A stretch of DNA of 64,000 nt from Muribaculaceae bacterium (GCA_017619355.1 JAFZSO010000003.1:20949-84948), one strand, 5' to 3'; counted from the stretch's first letter, positions 48,135 to 58,173 are shown. Numbers and translations are program-made. The notes: a model not told the origin generated them from the letters alone.

Positions 48135-49187
48135 ATGAAGAATATGAAGCATATATTATTGGCACTTTGTGCACTGTTTTTGCTTGCCTCGTGCGAGCAT
48201 GATGAGCCTAACCAGGTAAAGCGTAGGGGTGAACGCCAGATCTTGGTGTTGACATCTGAAGGTCATGTTTATGACCTGATGGGCGACAGGATTATGGAAC
48301 TCCCCAATTGCGAGTATGCCAGTGAAATCATTAGTGACGGTGATGACTACTTTGTTTCTGGAAAAAATAGCAAGGGTAAAGTAGGTTACTGGAAAAACGG
48401 CAAGTGGAACACGCTGCATGTCGATTTTATAAATGATGTGGAGCACGAGACTCAAGGTATAGCCAAGTGGGACTATTACATTTATCTGTTTGACTATCCC
48501 AATGTGCTGAAAAACAGTGGTATATTCCCGCTGGATGACTGTGAGAATTTCAGCCCTTCAGGCAAGTGTCTTGCCGTGAGCAACGGTAAGTGCTATATCA
48601 CGGGAATGGAATACCATGGAGATGAAGCTACTAACGATGCGGTGCTCTATTATGAGTACAAGGGCCGGTATGCCAAAGCTATTTTGCCCAAGCCCAGCGA
48701 GGATGTGGATGGTCACGCCACTGCGATTTATGCTTATGACACCGACCATACTATTGTGGGCGGCCATGTGGGGGAGGAACCTTGTATCTGGGTTGACAAG
48801 GAACTACAAGTTCTCCCGCGCATTTTTAACGCGCCTAATCCTGCTTCATACTTAACGCTCGCTCATGTGAGTTCAGTGGTTAAACTTAATGGGCACATCT
48901 ATGCTTGCGGATATGAGACTGATTTTGATGGTCAGGATAAGGCAGTATTGTGGGTCGATGGCGTACCACAACTTATACATTCAGGAAGACAGGAAAAAAT
49001 TATTTTTTCCTTTGCCGAAGAGTTAATTGCTTATGGTGAGGATTTGTATATGCTCACTTTTGAGTGTTATGAGAAAATGTTACCAAATGGCGAGAGTGAC
49101 CATGAAATCGACATCCTTATCTGGATGAACGACAGGATAATTGCTAAGTATAATGATATTGATATTGTGAATTTTGCAGTGGTTTAA
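48135..49187 (+). CDS. Lipoprotein with repeated beta-propeller-like segments
   Basis: 350 residues; no known function. The signal ends in the lipobox LLASC (Cys20). The body has recurring short motifs of the kind (V/I)S-G-x-Y-(F/Y)-V-x-G with aromatic and Asp/Gly turns (DDYFVSGKNSKGKVGYWKNG, GKCYITGMEYHGDE, GHIYACGYETDFDGQDKAVL), consistent with a propeller of about 5-7 blades. It lies 6 bases after the efflux factor gene and 22 before pldA. ATG 48144 is an alternative start. Confidence 0.65.
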   Translation: MKNMKHILLALCALFLLASCEHDEPNQVKRRGERQILVLTSEGHVYDLMGDRIMELPNCEYASEIISDGDDYFVSGKNSKGKVGYWKNGKWNTLHVDFINDVEHETQGIAKWDYYIYLFDYPNVLKNSGIFPLDDCENFSPSGKCLAVSNGKCYITGMEYHGDEATNDAVLYYEYKGRYAKAILPKPSEDVDGHATAIYAYDTDHTIVGGHVGEEPCIWVDKELQVLPRIFNAPNPASYLTLAHVSSVVKLNGHIYACGYETDFDGQDKAVLWVDGVPQLIHSGRQEKIIFSFAEELIAYGEDLYMLTFECYEKMLPNGESDHEIDILIWMNDRIIAKYNDIDIVNFAVV

Positions 49188-49209
49188 ATTAATTGAAAAC
49201 ATTATAAAA

Positions 49210-50055
49210 ATGAAGATTTACAGAATTATATTATGTGTTGCTGTTGCATGCATGTTCAACACATTGTCGGCGCAGATTACTCATATTGGCAAGGAACAGG
49301 AACAATTTAATGTCGACAGCATTGTGAATGACTTTGACAATCGCCCGTTCTTTGGCATCTACAAAGACAATTATTTTGTGGCAGGAACTGCGTTGAACGA
49401 GAAACCCACTGAGTTCAACAGCGATGTGAAGTTCCAGATCAGTTTCCGCCAGCGTCTCACAAAATCGATACTTCCATTCCATAGCCACCTGTTCCTTAGC
49501 TATTCGCAGAAGGCTATGTGGAACATCTTTGAGGAGTCGTTGCCGTTCCATGACTTGAACTTCAACCCGGGCATCGGTATCCAGGGACTTATTATCAGCA
49601 AGGGCAAACTTGTGGGTAACGCAACCATTATGCTTGAGCATGAGTCAAACGGCCGCGACGGTGAGGCATCGCGCAGTTGGAACAAAATCTCGTTCTGTGG
49701 TTCGGCATTTATTGACCCACGCCTGATGATTCATGCCAAGACATGGATTCCTATCATCGACGGTCAGCAGAACAAGGATATTCTCAAGTATAGCGGCATA
49801 TTCCAAGCTGGAGCACAGTTCGTTTCGGCCAACAAGCGCTGGGTTGCCGATGTGACCTTTGTGAAGCGGCAGGGCTGGAATTTCAACTTCAACACCATTA
49901 TCAATGTGGGTTTCCGCATCCGCAAGAAGGACAACCAGTTCCTGATGCTGCACTTCTATGACGGCTATGGCGAGAACATGCTCGACTATAACAAGTATCA
50001 CTGCCGTGTGCGTTTGGGACTTCTCATTCGCCCAACATTCTTTAGCGATTTCTAA
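49210..50055 (+). CDS. pldA: Outer-membrane phospholipase A
   Basis: Barrel enzyme of the outer leaflet that hydrolyses phospholipids when lipid asymmetry is lost. The 281-residue product has a signal peptide (1-21). The OMPLA catalytic triad is clear: His144, Ser146 and Asn158 in LEHESNGRDGEASRSWNKI, only two positions from E. coli H142/S144/N156. Upstream YSQKAMWNIFEESLPFHDLN matches the family's YxQKSxW...PF..xN block. ATG 49210 is chosen for the signal peptide; the open frame from 49174 overlaps the lipoprotein gene. Placement after an efflux operon suggests an envelope-stress theme. Confidence 0.9.
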   Translation: MKIYRIILCVAVACMFNTLSAQITHIGKEQEQFNVDSIVNDFDNRPFFGIYKDNYFVAGTALNEKPTEFNSDVKFQISFRQRLTKSILPFHSHLFLSYSQKAMWNIFEESLPFHDLNFNPGIGIQGLIISKGKLVGNATIMLEHESNGRDGEASRSWNKISFCGSAFIDPRLMIHAKTWIPIIDGQQNKDILKYSGIFQAGAQFVSANKRWVADVTFVKRQGWNFNFNTIINVGFRIRKKDNQFLMLHFYDGYGENMLDYNKYHCRVRLGLLIRPTFFSDF

Positions 50056-50080
50056 ACCTCTATCATTTAAATAACGGTTG

Positions 50081-51310
50081 ATGATGAAAAGGTGTTACCT
50101 GATATTGATGCTCATGCTTTGCATGCCTGTGGTGTTGTGGGGTCAAGACTCCACGCAGGTAGCGCTGCCGCAGGTAATCCTGCAGGACGACAGTGTGCCG
50201 CAGCAGTCGATTGACACTGAGAAATCTCAGAATAGATTGCAAAAGATAAAGCATGGCATCAAGCAGCGCATCGACGAGAAACTCAACGAACCCTATGACA
50301 CTACCCGTGACGGGCGTTACTGGTGGCGGGCCATGAAGCATGGTAAGGTTGACTTCAATGACAGCACCATGGGCTATCCCAAGTTTTTGCTGTTCTGCTA
50401 CAAGACCTACAAATGGGGCGATCGCGCCTTCAACAGCTACGACACCGCCTATGTGAAGGGTACCGGCAAGAATTGGAAACTCATCTTGAAGAGCGATAAC
50501 TGGGTAGACTCCTACATAGGCCGTCCGTTTGAGGATGTACACATGATCATGAACAGCAATCTGGTGTCTAACGTCGGTGTGTCGTTGTCGTTCATGGCGG
50601 TGAGTCTGGGCTACTCGGTGAGCATCAGTAATTTGGTGCATGGGGGCAAGGTGTCGAACAAGGTCGACTTCTCGTTCACCTGCGCCCGTTTTGCGGCCGA
50701 TGCCTACTATTGGGAAAACCAGAACAAGATGAATATCACTTACTCCAATAAGAATAACGGCATCGAAGACCAGAAGTTGAGGCAATCGGGCATCATACGC
50801 AAAGCCATGGGTGTGACCGCCTATTACTTCTTCAACAACCGCCGCTATGCCCAGGCGGCAGCCTATTGCTTCTCGAAGTACCAGAAGCGCAGTGCCGGCT
50901 CCTGGCTGGCAGGCTTCAGCATTCAGCACGCCGATGTGAACATTGATGTGGAGCAGCTCGATGCCGAAGGACGCAAATACATTCCCACACAGGCCGACGC
51001 GCCACGCATTCTCTATAACGACTACTGCCTGTTGGTGGGTTACGGCCACAACTGGGTGTTGGGCCCCAAGTGGCTCCTGAACCTCACTGTCACGCCCTAT
51101 ATCGGCTACCGACACAACATTTTGTATGAACCTGGCAATAAAGGGGCTTTGTCGCTCAACTTGCGAGGTCGGCTGGGTGTGGTGTACAACCACAGGCAAT
51201 TCTTTGTGGGGCTTCAAGGATATGCCGATCATCACCGCTACAAGTCAAACGGCACCCGCATGGTCAACTCCTTCCTTGATTTCTCGGCCCTGGCCGGAGT
51301 CCGGTTCTAA
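50081..51310 (+). CDS. DUF4421-type outer-membrane beta-barrel protein
   Basis: 409 residues with signal peptide (MMKRCYLILMLMLCMPVVLWG). After a charged linker and KFLLFCYKTYKWGDRAFNSYDTAYV, the protein alternates aromatic/polar strands (VSLSFMAVSLGYSVSISN, DFSFTCARFAADAYYWEN, LLNLTVTPYIGYRHNILY) and ends in LDFSALAGVRF with terminal Phe, typical of a barrel inserted by BamA. The family name is from memory; function is unknown. It is the last gene of the run that starts at 38691. Confidence 0.7.
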   Translation: MMKRCYLILMLMLCMPVVLWGQDSTQVALPQVILQDDSVPQQSIDTEKSQNRLQKIKHGIKQRIDEKLNEPYDTTRDGRYWWRAMKHGKVDFNDSTMGYPKFLLFCYKTYKWGDRAFNSYDTAYVKGTGKNWKLILKSDNWVDSYIGRPFEDVHMIMNSNLVSNVGVSLSFMAVSLGYSVSISNLVHGGKVSNKVDFSFTCARFAADAYYWENQNKMNITYSNKNNGIEDQKLRQSGIIRKAMGVTAYYFFNNRRYAQAAAYCFSKYQKRSAGSWLAGFSIQHADVNIDVEQLDAEGRKYIPTQADAPRILYNDYCLLVGYGHNWVLGPKWLLNLTVTPYIGYRHNILYEPGNKGALSLNLRGRLGVVYNHRQFFVGLQGYADHHRYKSNGTRMVNSFLDFSALAGVRF

Positions 51311-51368
51311 CTTCCTTCTCTGATTATTCTTTTGCTGGCCGCTTGTGTGGTCGCTAAGGATGTGTTGT

Positions 51369-51602
51369 TTACTCGATTTGGAGGAGCACCTTGGCGTAGT
51401 CGCCGGTGCGACGGTCGCGAATGCCGAAGAAGTCGTCTTCGTCGATGCGCTCCACATCGTTTTCCATGCCGAAGAGTTCTTCAATCGTTTCGCTTAACTC
51501 GGCAAACTTGTTCAAAGCATCTTCTTTGTTGTCAAAGCGATAGCGGTTTGTGCCGCTTTCGCTCTCACTCGCATACTCATAATAAACCACATATTTCTTC
51601 AT
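51369..51602 (-). CDS. Small conserved-looking cytosolic protein
   Basis: 77 residues, the only gene on the minus strand in this window. Sequence begins MKKYVVYYEYASESESGTNR and includes a charged helix (EDALNKFAELSETIEELFGM) and DDFFGIRDRRTGDYAKVLLQ. It has no signal peptide. Start at 51602 is chosen over an upstream in-frame ATG at 51653 because the extra 17 residues look like untranslated leader. Not recognised. Coding is supported by its clean frame and a sensible composition, but it is short. Confidence 0.6.
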   Translation of the reverse strand: MKKYVVYYEYASESESGTNRYRFDNKEDALNKFAELSETIEELFGMENDVERIDEDDFFGIRDRRTGDYAKVLLQIE

Positions 51603-51699
51603 TGTCGTCAACCTTTTGAGCTGCGAATTTATAAAAATCTTTCCATGAATCACACTTGCCGAACATTTTTATTGATTTTTTTATTTTAATTAAAGATTA

Positions 51700-51731
51700 T
51701 TTGTTTATTAGGGGCGAATTGTTTATATTTG
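51700..51731 (+). promoter_or_regulatory. Bacteroidetes-type promoter upstream of the BspA-like gene
   Basis: TTTG at 51700-51703 and TATATTTG at 51724-51731 with 20 bases between them match the consensus. The gene start at 51829 leaves a leader of about 90 bases. Confidence 0.78.
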
Positions 51732-51828
51732 CAAGTAATTGTATTGGAGTGCATAGTCCATGTCAAGCTTGTTTCTCCTTCATACCATGTTTTCTGACAA
51801 ATATTTACTAACTAAAAAATACTGTTTT

Positions 51829-54800
51829 ATGAAAAAGTTTTTACTTACATCAATCGCATTGCTGCTCCTGTCGTGGTTCTCGGGCCATGCCATAGAATTC
51901 ACCGTGGGCAACCTCAATTACAAGACCTACTCCGGTGAAACCATGGAGTGTACAGGACTCTCGGAAGCCGGTCAAAGCGTTTCTTCGCTCATTATTCCCG
52001 GCAAAGTGACCTATGGAGGCAAAACTTATCGCGTGAAGGCCGTGAGTGTCGAGGCCTTCATGAATAATCAACGGTTGACCATTGTGCGACTGGGATGGGG
52101 CATCGAGTACATTTTCTCGCGTTGTTTCAGTGGCTGTTCAAGACTCAGCTTGGTGTGGGTTCCCAGTTCTGTGCATCAAATCAATACTGATGCATTCAAG
52201 AATTGCACCAAACTGGCCAACTTTGTTTATGGCGGTGAAACACCACCTGGCGTCTCTAACGATGAGTCACCGTTCTCTGGCGTGAGCAACCTCTCGATTA
52301 CTGTTGCCACTCAGCCTGGTAAGAACAATTTCACCAGTTCAGTCTGGAAGAACTTCGGCACCATCAGTTATAATGGTGACATCGCCTACGACTTCTCTGA
52401 CAATGGAATGAACTTTATGATTACCAGTGGCTTGGATGATATCAATGGTTATTGTACGCTAGTGGGTGTTCAGTCAGGAACCACCACGCTCGACCTTTCA
52501 AGGAGTGTATATGACGTGATAAATGCTAACCACGGCGGTGGTTCAAACTATATGTGTACCATCAAGCATGTGGCCGATTATGCCTTCTACGGTAACTCTA
52601 CCATCACACGCATTGGCACTTCTTCGGACTACATGACCTCGGTCGATAATATCGGATTTGCCGCTTTCTCAGGCTGCTCGGCTTTGACGGCGGCCTATAT
52701 TGATGCCGACACGCTCTCGAACAGCGCTTTTGCCAACTGCGCTAATCTGACCACTGTCAGCCTCTCGTTGGGTTCGGGCGGTGGTGTGAAGTACATCGGT
52801 CTTTATGCTTTCTCGGGCTCGGGTCTCACCTCGGTCACCATTCCCGCAAGCACCAAGTACATTGGCACAGGTGCTTTCCGTGATTGTCATTCGCTCAAGC
52901 GCATCGATGTGAGTTCCAGCAACACTACTTTCAAAGGCTCAACCTCGGGCACACTGTTCAACGCCAACTATTCGACCATTATCCAGGTGCCTGGTGGTGC
53001 CACTACGTTTGGTTACACCGATGCCACCATCAACATCAACGATATGGCGTTCTATGGTTGCCAGGGATTGAGTTTCGTTGATATTCCTTACGGCATCACC
53101 ACCATTGGTAATGCCGCATTCTGCAACTCAAAGATCACCACGCTCAAGATTCCGTCGTCGGTCACCAGGTTCCACACCTATAGCCTCGAAGGTCTCAAGA
53201 ATTTACAGAATCTTTATTTCAACTTCAATACGATCCCCACTTCTTATCAGGGGGTTAAACTCCTCGTGCCTGACATGAACAGCAGCGCCAAGCTGCATGT
53301 GCCTCAGTACAAGAAGAGCAACTACACCAGCAATTCGAACTGGAATGCCGCCTTTGCCTCGATCGACGAGGGTGGTTATGACATCGAGCAGAATTACATG
53401 TACTATACGGTGACCTCGACCACTCCCTATACCGACACCTATGTGCAGTCCACTCCAGCCGACGGTAGGGCTCGCATGGTGAAGGGACGCAACATCAACA
53501 ACACCAACACCGCTGGCATACTCACCATTCCCAACATGGTGCAAAGCCAGGGCAAATCCTACATTGTTGAAGAGCTCGCCCCAGGCCTGTTCAAGAACCA
53601 CAAGAGCCTGAATCGCGTGACGGGCGGCGACGGTGTCAAGTATTTAGGCGCGCAGGCGTTTTATGGCTGTACCGATCTGGAGTATTGCAACATCATGAAT
53701 CCCTATTCGTTTGGCGACTCGCTGTTCTATGGAGCCACTAAGCTCATCTCCTTGAACATGGGCTCCCGCCTTGCGAGAGTGGGCAAGAGCTGCTTCCGCG
53801 AAACGGCGCTTACATCGCTCATCTTCCCGCCCTCGCTCGTCTACATTGGTCAGCAGTTTGTCATGAATGCGCAGCAGCTCGACACCATCAAGCTGTCGCC
53901 AGCTATACAGGAGATTCCTGAGCGCGCCTTCCAGAACTGCTATGCCAAGTATCTTGTGATCCCCTATGGCGTGCCCAAGATTGGAGCCGAGGCTTTCCGT
54001 AACGATGCTGGTGGCGCCAAGCATGTTGTGGTCATTCCCAGCTCGGTTACTACCATGAGCAGTCGCGCCTTCTATGGTGCCAAGAACATCGATGCCATCT
54101 ACCTTAATGTGCCAACCAGCGTGTTCCAGACGGTGAAGACCGACTGGGAGCGCTCTGCATCGCTCGGGGCGAGTAGCATCTACGACTGGTCGGGCGTGAA
54201 CCTATATGTGAGTGCGGGCAATCTCAACAACTTCAAGAACGACCCGGGCATCAAAGCCTGCTTCAGTGCCTCGAAGATTACGCTGGGCGCCTTCGACTTT
54301 TGTATAAGTAAGGCGTTTAGAAATAGCTGGTATTTGGGAACCGTTGTCGATAAGTATAACAAGACTGCTAAATATGTTTATTCGGGCAGCACGAATGCCC
54401 TTAGTGGATATTTCTATGCCACGTCGACCGAAAAAGACTATCAAACCGACATTGTTTATACCATGGTCGCCTTCGACGACAGCTGCTTAATTGACCGTTA
54501 TGGTCTCTCGAGTATCAACATTCCCTCTACAATCACAAGAATTGGCAAATATGCCTTCAACAACACAGGAATTGGGGGAGATATCGAGCTTCCTGCTTCG
54601 GTCAATTTCATTGGCTGGAAGGCCTTCTACGGATGTCTGAATCTGAAGTCGCTCTTCATCAACAATCCCGATGTGGGTGATGTGGAGTATGGTTTCTTTG
54701 GCAATAACGACACTTACTTCAGGTGCTATCTTCCCCTCTCACAGTACTACCGCATCTATAATTTGGCCACTTGGGATGGTCAATATATGAACACCGCCAA

Positions 54801-55428
54801 GTATTATCTGCGGCCTTACTACCGTCCCAAGACACAGTGGGCTGCTATCTCGTGCTTCCAGCCTGTCAAGTTGCCCGACGACCTTGAGTGCTATGTGGTG
54901 TCGAGCTACGATGCCTCGAAAAAGCAGGCCAAGACCGAACGCATCACGGGCAGCATTTACTCCGATTTGGGTATGATTGTGAAGGGCACGGTGGGTGCTA
55001 CCTACATTCTCGATACCAATCTCGAAGTAGCCAACAGTCCCACCGACTTGCTGAAAGGTCCCGCGGGTGGAGCTCCCTTTACGGCAAACTCCACATCTTC
55101 GACCGACGTCTATGTGTTCAACACCAGTACGCGCAAGTTCGACCGACTCAATGGCACAATGACCATCTATTCGGGCGATGCCTATATGCCACTTTCGGTC
55201 AATACTTCGCACTCGGTTGCCAATATCACGGTCGACATTCTCGACACATTGCTCAGGGGTGATGTAAACCGCGATGGCAAGGTGAATGTGAGTGATGTTA
55301 CCGCACTGGTGAACATGATTCTGGGCGTCATTCCCAAGGACATGGAGAGTGCCGATGTGAATGGCGACGGCAAGATCAATGTGAGCGATGTGACAGCACT
55401 CATCAACATCATCCTCGGTGTTTCCTGA
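51829..55428 (+). CDS. BspA-like leucine-rich repeat surface protein with dockerin-like C-terminus
   Basis: 1199 residues with signal peptide (MKKFLLTSIALLLLSWFSGHA). The body is made of LRR_5 repeats of the form AF-x2-C-x2-L-x-x(V/I)-x-IP-x2-V-x2-I-G (for example GAFRDCHSLKRIDV, AFCNSKITTLKIPSSVTRF, AFYGCLNLKSLFI). The C-terminus has two dockerin-like calcium loops (GDVNRDGKVNVSDVTALVNM, ADVNGDGKINVSDVTALINI) closely matching those of the protein at 43149. Such proteins are surface adhesins or binding proteins; the ligand is unknown. The upstream ATG at 51760 adds a non-signal extension and is rejected. A terminator follows at 55485. Confidence 0.85.
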   Translation: MKKFLLTSIALLLLSWFSGHAIEFTVGNLNYKTYSGETMECTGLSEAGQSVSSLIIPGKVTYGGKTYRVKAVSVEAFMNNQRLTIVRLGWGIEYIFSRCFSGCSRLSLVWVPSSVHQINTDAFKNCTKLANFVYGGETPPGVSNDESPFSGVSNLSITVATQPGKNNFTSSVWKNFGTISYNGDIAYDFSDNGMNFMITSGLDDINGYCTLVGVQSGTTTLDLSRSVYDVINANHGGGSNYMCTIKHVADYAFYGNSTITRIGTSSDYMTSVDNIGFAAFSGCSALTAAYIDADTLSNSAFANCANLTTVSLSLGSGGGVKYIGLYAFSGSGLTSVTIPASTKYIGTGAFRDCHSLKRIDVSSSNTTFKGSTSGTLFNANYSTIIQVPGGATTFGYTDATININDMAFYGCQGLSFVDIPYGITTIGNAAFCNSKITTLKIPSSVTRFHTYSLEGLKNLQNLYFNFNTIPTSYQGVKLLVPDMNSSAKLHVPQYKKSNYTSNSNWNAAFASIDEGGYDIEQNYMYYTVTSTTPYTDTYVQSTPADGRARMVKGRNINNTNTAGILTIPNMVQSQGKSYIVEELAPGLFKNHKSLNRVTGGDGVKYLGAQAFYGCTDLEYCNIMNPYSFGDSLFYGATKLISLNMGSRLARVGKSCFRETALTSLIFPPSLVYIGQQFVMNAQQLDTIKLSPAIQEIPERAFQNCYAKYLVIPYGVPKIGAEAFRNDAGGAKHVVVIPSSVTTMSSRAFYGAKNIDAIYLNVPTSVFQTVKTDWERSASLGASSIYDWSGVNLYVSAGNLNNFKNDPGIKACFSASKITLGAFDFCISKAFRNSWYLGTVVDKYNKTAKYVYSGSTNALSGYFYATSTEKDYQTDIVYTMVAFDDSCLIDRYGLSSINIPSTITRIGKYAFNNTGIGGDIELPASVNFIGWKAFYGCLNLKSLFINNPDVGDVEYGFFGNNDTYFRCYLPLSQYYRIYNLATWDGQYMNTAKYYLRPYYRPKTQWAAISCFQPVKLPDDLECYVVSSYDASKKQAKTERITGSIYSDLGMIVKGTVGATYILDTNLEVANSPTDLLKGPAGGAPFTANSTSSTDVYVFNTSTRKFDRLNGTMTIYSGDAYMPLSVNTSHSVANITVDILDTLLRGDVNRDGKVNVSDVTALVNMILGVIPKDMESADVNGDGKINVSDVTALINIILGVS

Positions 55429-55484
55429 CCAGGGGATGACATTGTAGGGTGGTTGCTTGTGGCAATCGCCCAATAAACAGCATT

Positions 55485-55517
55485 ACGGGGCTGGCACAAC
55501 GCCAGCTCCGTTTTTTT
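55485..55517 (+). terminator. Intrinsic terminator after the BspA-like gene
   Basis: ACGGGGCTGGC (55485-55495) pairs with GCCAGCTCCGT (55501-55511), one G-T wobble, 5-base loop, followed by seven T (55511-55517). Confidence 0.9.
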
Positions 55518-55558
55518 GTGAAAAAATGTTGAACTCACGCCAAATTTTCCTTAAAATC

Positions 55559-55574
55559 TTGGTGGGGTCACCAA
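55559..55574 (+). promoter_or_regulatory. Short inverted repeat, possible operator
   Basis: TTGGTG (55559-55564) and CACCAA (55569-55574) are exact reverse complements with a 4-base spacer, 55 bases upstream of the gene at 55629. An imperfect -7 box (TTAATTTG) lies downstream at about 55596. The arrangement could be an operator, but a 6-bp repeat may be chance. Confidence 0.3.
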
Positions 55575-55628
55575 AATGCAGTAATTTAGTTGGTTAATTT
55601 GATTATAAACATATACTATTTACTATAT

Positions 55629-56510
55629 ATGCGACGATTTTTATATCTTCTGGTGCTCCTGATGTGTTCAGTATCAGCCGTTAAGGCACAAAGTCAGACT
55701 ACGCTTTTTGCATATCCCGTTGCTCCTGACACCTGCACCACACTCGAGGGCCGCTGCAACTACATCGTGCAACGCTTTTGGGACAACTTCGACTTCTCGA
55801 AACCCATTCCTGCCGAAAACGATAGTGCGTTGGCCTCTACCATGACCGACTACTTCGAGATTATGATGAATGCCAACACCAATGTGGGGCTGGCATCTAT
55901 CCGCGATATGCTCTTCAAGGCGCAGACCAATCAGCCCAACTTCATGAAATTGGTGGGTATCGCCGAGTATATCCTTTATATGCATCCCGTTTCTGTCATC
56001 GACGATGTTTATCTCACCTTTGCACAGGCGGCGGCCGATGCCTCATGGATGAAGAACGATGCCAAGAGCTACTACAAGTCGCAGATTGAGCGCATCAATG
56101 CCAGCAAACTGGGCAGCAAGATCATGAACTGTGATCTTTATGATGCGACGGGTCGCAAGACCAAGCTCTACGATGTTCCCCTCGACTCGGCCAAGGCCGT
56201 CATCGTCTTTTTCACTGGCGACGGATCGGCAAGCTCCATTTCACGCGTCAGGGTGTCGACCGATGTGGGCATCAATGCATCGCTGCAGAATGGTCGCATC
56301 AAGCTCTTCAACATCGTGGTGGGCGACAAGGCCAAGCAGCAGGTGATTGCTGACGCTTCGCAGTACCCCGACTGGACGCTGCTCGCCATGCCCGATGCTG
56401 CCCGCAAGCTCGACTTGCGCATCCTGCCCAGCGTGTTTGTGCTCGACGAGAATCTTGATATTATCAATAAAAACCTCACTGTCGACGAGATAAAGGATAT
56501 TTTCAACTGA
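55629..56510 (+). CDS. Exported DUF5106/thioredoxin-like protein lacking CxxC
   Basis: 293 residues with signal peptide ([20 protein letters not shown]). The N-terminal part ([18 protein letters not shown] ... [14 protein letters not shown]) resembles the helical DUF5106 domain and the C-terminal part a thioredoxin fold ([20 protein letters not shown] ... [19 protein letters not shown]). The usual CxxC is replaced by GDGSASS, so it cannot act as a dithiol oxidoreductase. Its TGA stop overlaps the ATG of mnmA by one base, suggesting translational coupling. Confidence 0.65.
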   Translation: MRRFLYLLVLLMCSVSAVKAQSQTTLFAYPVAPDTCTTLEGRCNYIVQRFWDNFDFSKPIPAENDSALASTMTDYFEIMMNANTNVGLASIRDMLFKAQTNQPNFMKLVGIAEYILYMHPVSVIDDVYLTFAQAAADASWMKNDAKSYYKSQIERINASKLGSKIMNCDLYDATGRKTKLYDVPLDSAKAVIVFFTGDGSASSISRVRVSTDVGINASLQNGRIKLFNIVVGDKAKQQVIADASQYPDWTLLAMPDAARKLDLRILPSVFVLDENLDIINKNLTVDEIKDIFN

Positions 56511-57583
56511 TGAAGATTGCCGTCCTCATATCGGGTGGCGTAGATAGCGCCGTGGTTCTCCACCTCCTTCACGAGGCGGGGCACGAGCTGCATCCCTTCT
56601 ACATTCGCATTGGCATGGACAATGGCGAGGGCGACTGCTCGGCCGAGGAAGACATTGAGATGTGCACGCTCATCACCCGCAAGTATGGGCTGCCTCTCGA
56701 GGTGGTCTCGCTGCATCAGGAGTATTGGGACAATGTCATGGAGTATGCCCTTCGCACCGTCAAGGCCGGACTCACGCCCAACCCCGACATGATGTGCAAC
56801 CGAATGATCAAGTTTGGCTACTTCGAGCAGCGGTGGGGTAAGTACTTCGACATGACCGCCACAGGCCACTATGCCACAACCGATGTGGTCGATGGCGTCA
56901 AGTATCTCGCCACAGCGGTCGACCCCGTCAAGGATCAGACCGACTTTCTGGCGCAAATCACCTATGACCAGCTCAAGCACCTCATGTTCCCCATTGGCAA
57001 TCTGCCCAAGGAGGAGGTGCGCCGCATTGCCGAGCAGGTGAAGATGCCCAATGCCTACCGCAAGGACAGCCAGGGCATCTGCTTCCTGGGACAGATCAAC
57101 TATAACGACTTCATTCGCCGTCATCTGGGCGAGAAGAAAGGTCCCATCATCGAGATTGAGACGGGTCGCAAGCTGGGCGAGCACAACGGCTACTGGTTCC
57201 ATACCATCGGGCAGCGCAAGGGCCTGGGCCTGAGTGGTGGTCCCTGGTATGTGGTGAAGAAGAATGTGCGCGACAATGTCATCTATGTGAGCAATGGCTA
57301 CGGCACCGAGAAACAGTATGGCCGCATCCTGCACCTCGACGAGATGCACTTCATTTCGGGCAATCCCTGGGGCGAAGCCTCCGGGCCCGTGCGCATCTGT
57401 TTCAAGAACCGTCACACGCCCTTGATGCTCAAGGCCACTTTCACCCACCTGCACGATGCCGAGTGGGTGATAGAGAGCGACGAGAATGTGCAGGGCATAG
57501 CTCCAGGTCAGTTTGCCGTCATCTACGACGAGCAGGGGCATCTGTGCTACGGCAGTGGTGTTATCACTGGCCAACAGATTTAA
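56510..57583 (+). CDS. mnmA: tRNA-specific 2-thiouridylase
   Basis: Adds sulphur to U34 of Lys, Glu and Gln tRNAs. The 357-residue product has the PP-loop SGGVDSAV at the N-terminus, the catalytic Cys in [13 protein letters not shown], the second active-site Cys in [11 protein letters not shown], and the C-terminal barrel ([20 protein letters not shown]). ATG 56510 overlaps the previous stop (TGATG). The bifunctional nuclease gene follows 11 bases downstream. Confidence 0.96.
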   Translation: MKIAVLISGGVDSAVVLHLLHEAGHELHPFYIRIGMDNGEGDCSAEEDIEMCTLITRKYGLPLEVVSLHQEYWDNVMEYALRTVKAGLTPNPDMMCNRMIKFGYFEQRWGKYFDMTATGHYATTDVVDGVKYLATAVDPVKDQTDFLAQITYDQLKHLMFPIGNLPKEEVRRIAEQVKMPNAYRKDSQGICFLGQINYNDFIRRHLGEKKGPIIEIETGRKLGEHNGYWFHTIGQRKGLGLSGGPWYVVKKNVRDNVIYVSNGYGTEKQYGRILHLDEMHFISGNPWGEASGPVRICFKNRHTPLMLKATFTHLHDAEWVIESDENVQGIAPGQFAVIYDEQGHLCYGSGVITGQQI

Positions 57584-57594
57584 AGAAGAAAACA

Positions 57595-58173
57595 ATGGAA
57601 CAGAACGATAAAATAGAATTGCAGGTCTGGGGCATCACCTATAACCCCGTGCAGAGCGGAGCCTATGCGTTGTTGCTCCGTCAGGTCGATGGCGACTACC
57701 GCATTCCCATTGTTGTGGGGGTGGCCGAGGCTCAAGCCATTGCCATGCGACTGGAGAATGTGATTCCGCCTCGTCCCATGACGCACGACCTCATGGTGAG
57801 CATCCTGCACGCCTTTGGCATCTCCATCGACGAGGTGCTCATCTATGAGTTCAACGATGGCGTGTTCATGTCGCAGATTCTGCTCAACGATGGCGAGAAA
57901 CAGGTTTCGCTCGACTCCCGCACGAGTGATGCCATCGCGCTGGCGCTGCGCACCAATGCCCGCATCTTCACTACCCCCGAGGTGCTCAAACTCACGGGCA
58001 TCCTCATCGAGAAGAACGAGAAGGGCGACCCCGTCATCCGCAAGGAGCCGCGCACCTTGGCCGATTATTCGCTCAACGAACTTCAGTCGTTGCTCGACGA
58101 TGCAGTCGACCGTGAAGAGTATGAGCGCGCGGCCGAGATTCAGCGCATGATGAAGACAAAAACAGGTCAATAA
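57595..58173 (+). CDS. Bifunctional nuclease family protein (DUF151) with UVR motif
   Basis: 192 residues. The DUF151 domain (about 5-130) is seen in YALLLRQVDGDYRIPIVVGV, EAQAIAM, RPMTHDLM and SLDSRTSDAIALALR. A UvrB/UvrC-type helical hairpin closes the protein (SLNELQSLLDDAVDREEYER). Homologues have RNase/DNase activity in vitro. ATG 57595 is chosen since the open frame from 57463 overlaps mnmA and shows no homology. Confidence 0.88.
   Translation: MEQNDKIELQVWGITYNPVQSGAYALLLRQVDGDYRIPIVVGVAEAQAIAMRLENVIPPRPMTHDLMVSILHAFGISIDEVLIYEFNDGVFMSQILLNDGEKQVSLDSRTSDAIALALRTNARIFTTPEVLKLTGILIEKNEKGDPVIRKEPRTLADYSLNELQSLLDDAVDREEYERAAEIQRMMKTKTGQ

Noticed and set aside
56168-57595. 475-codon minus-strand ORF opposite mnmA
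   Set aside because: Covers mnmA and the end of its neighbour in antisense; composition and lack of motifs fit a shadow created by strong codon bias.
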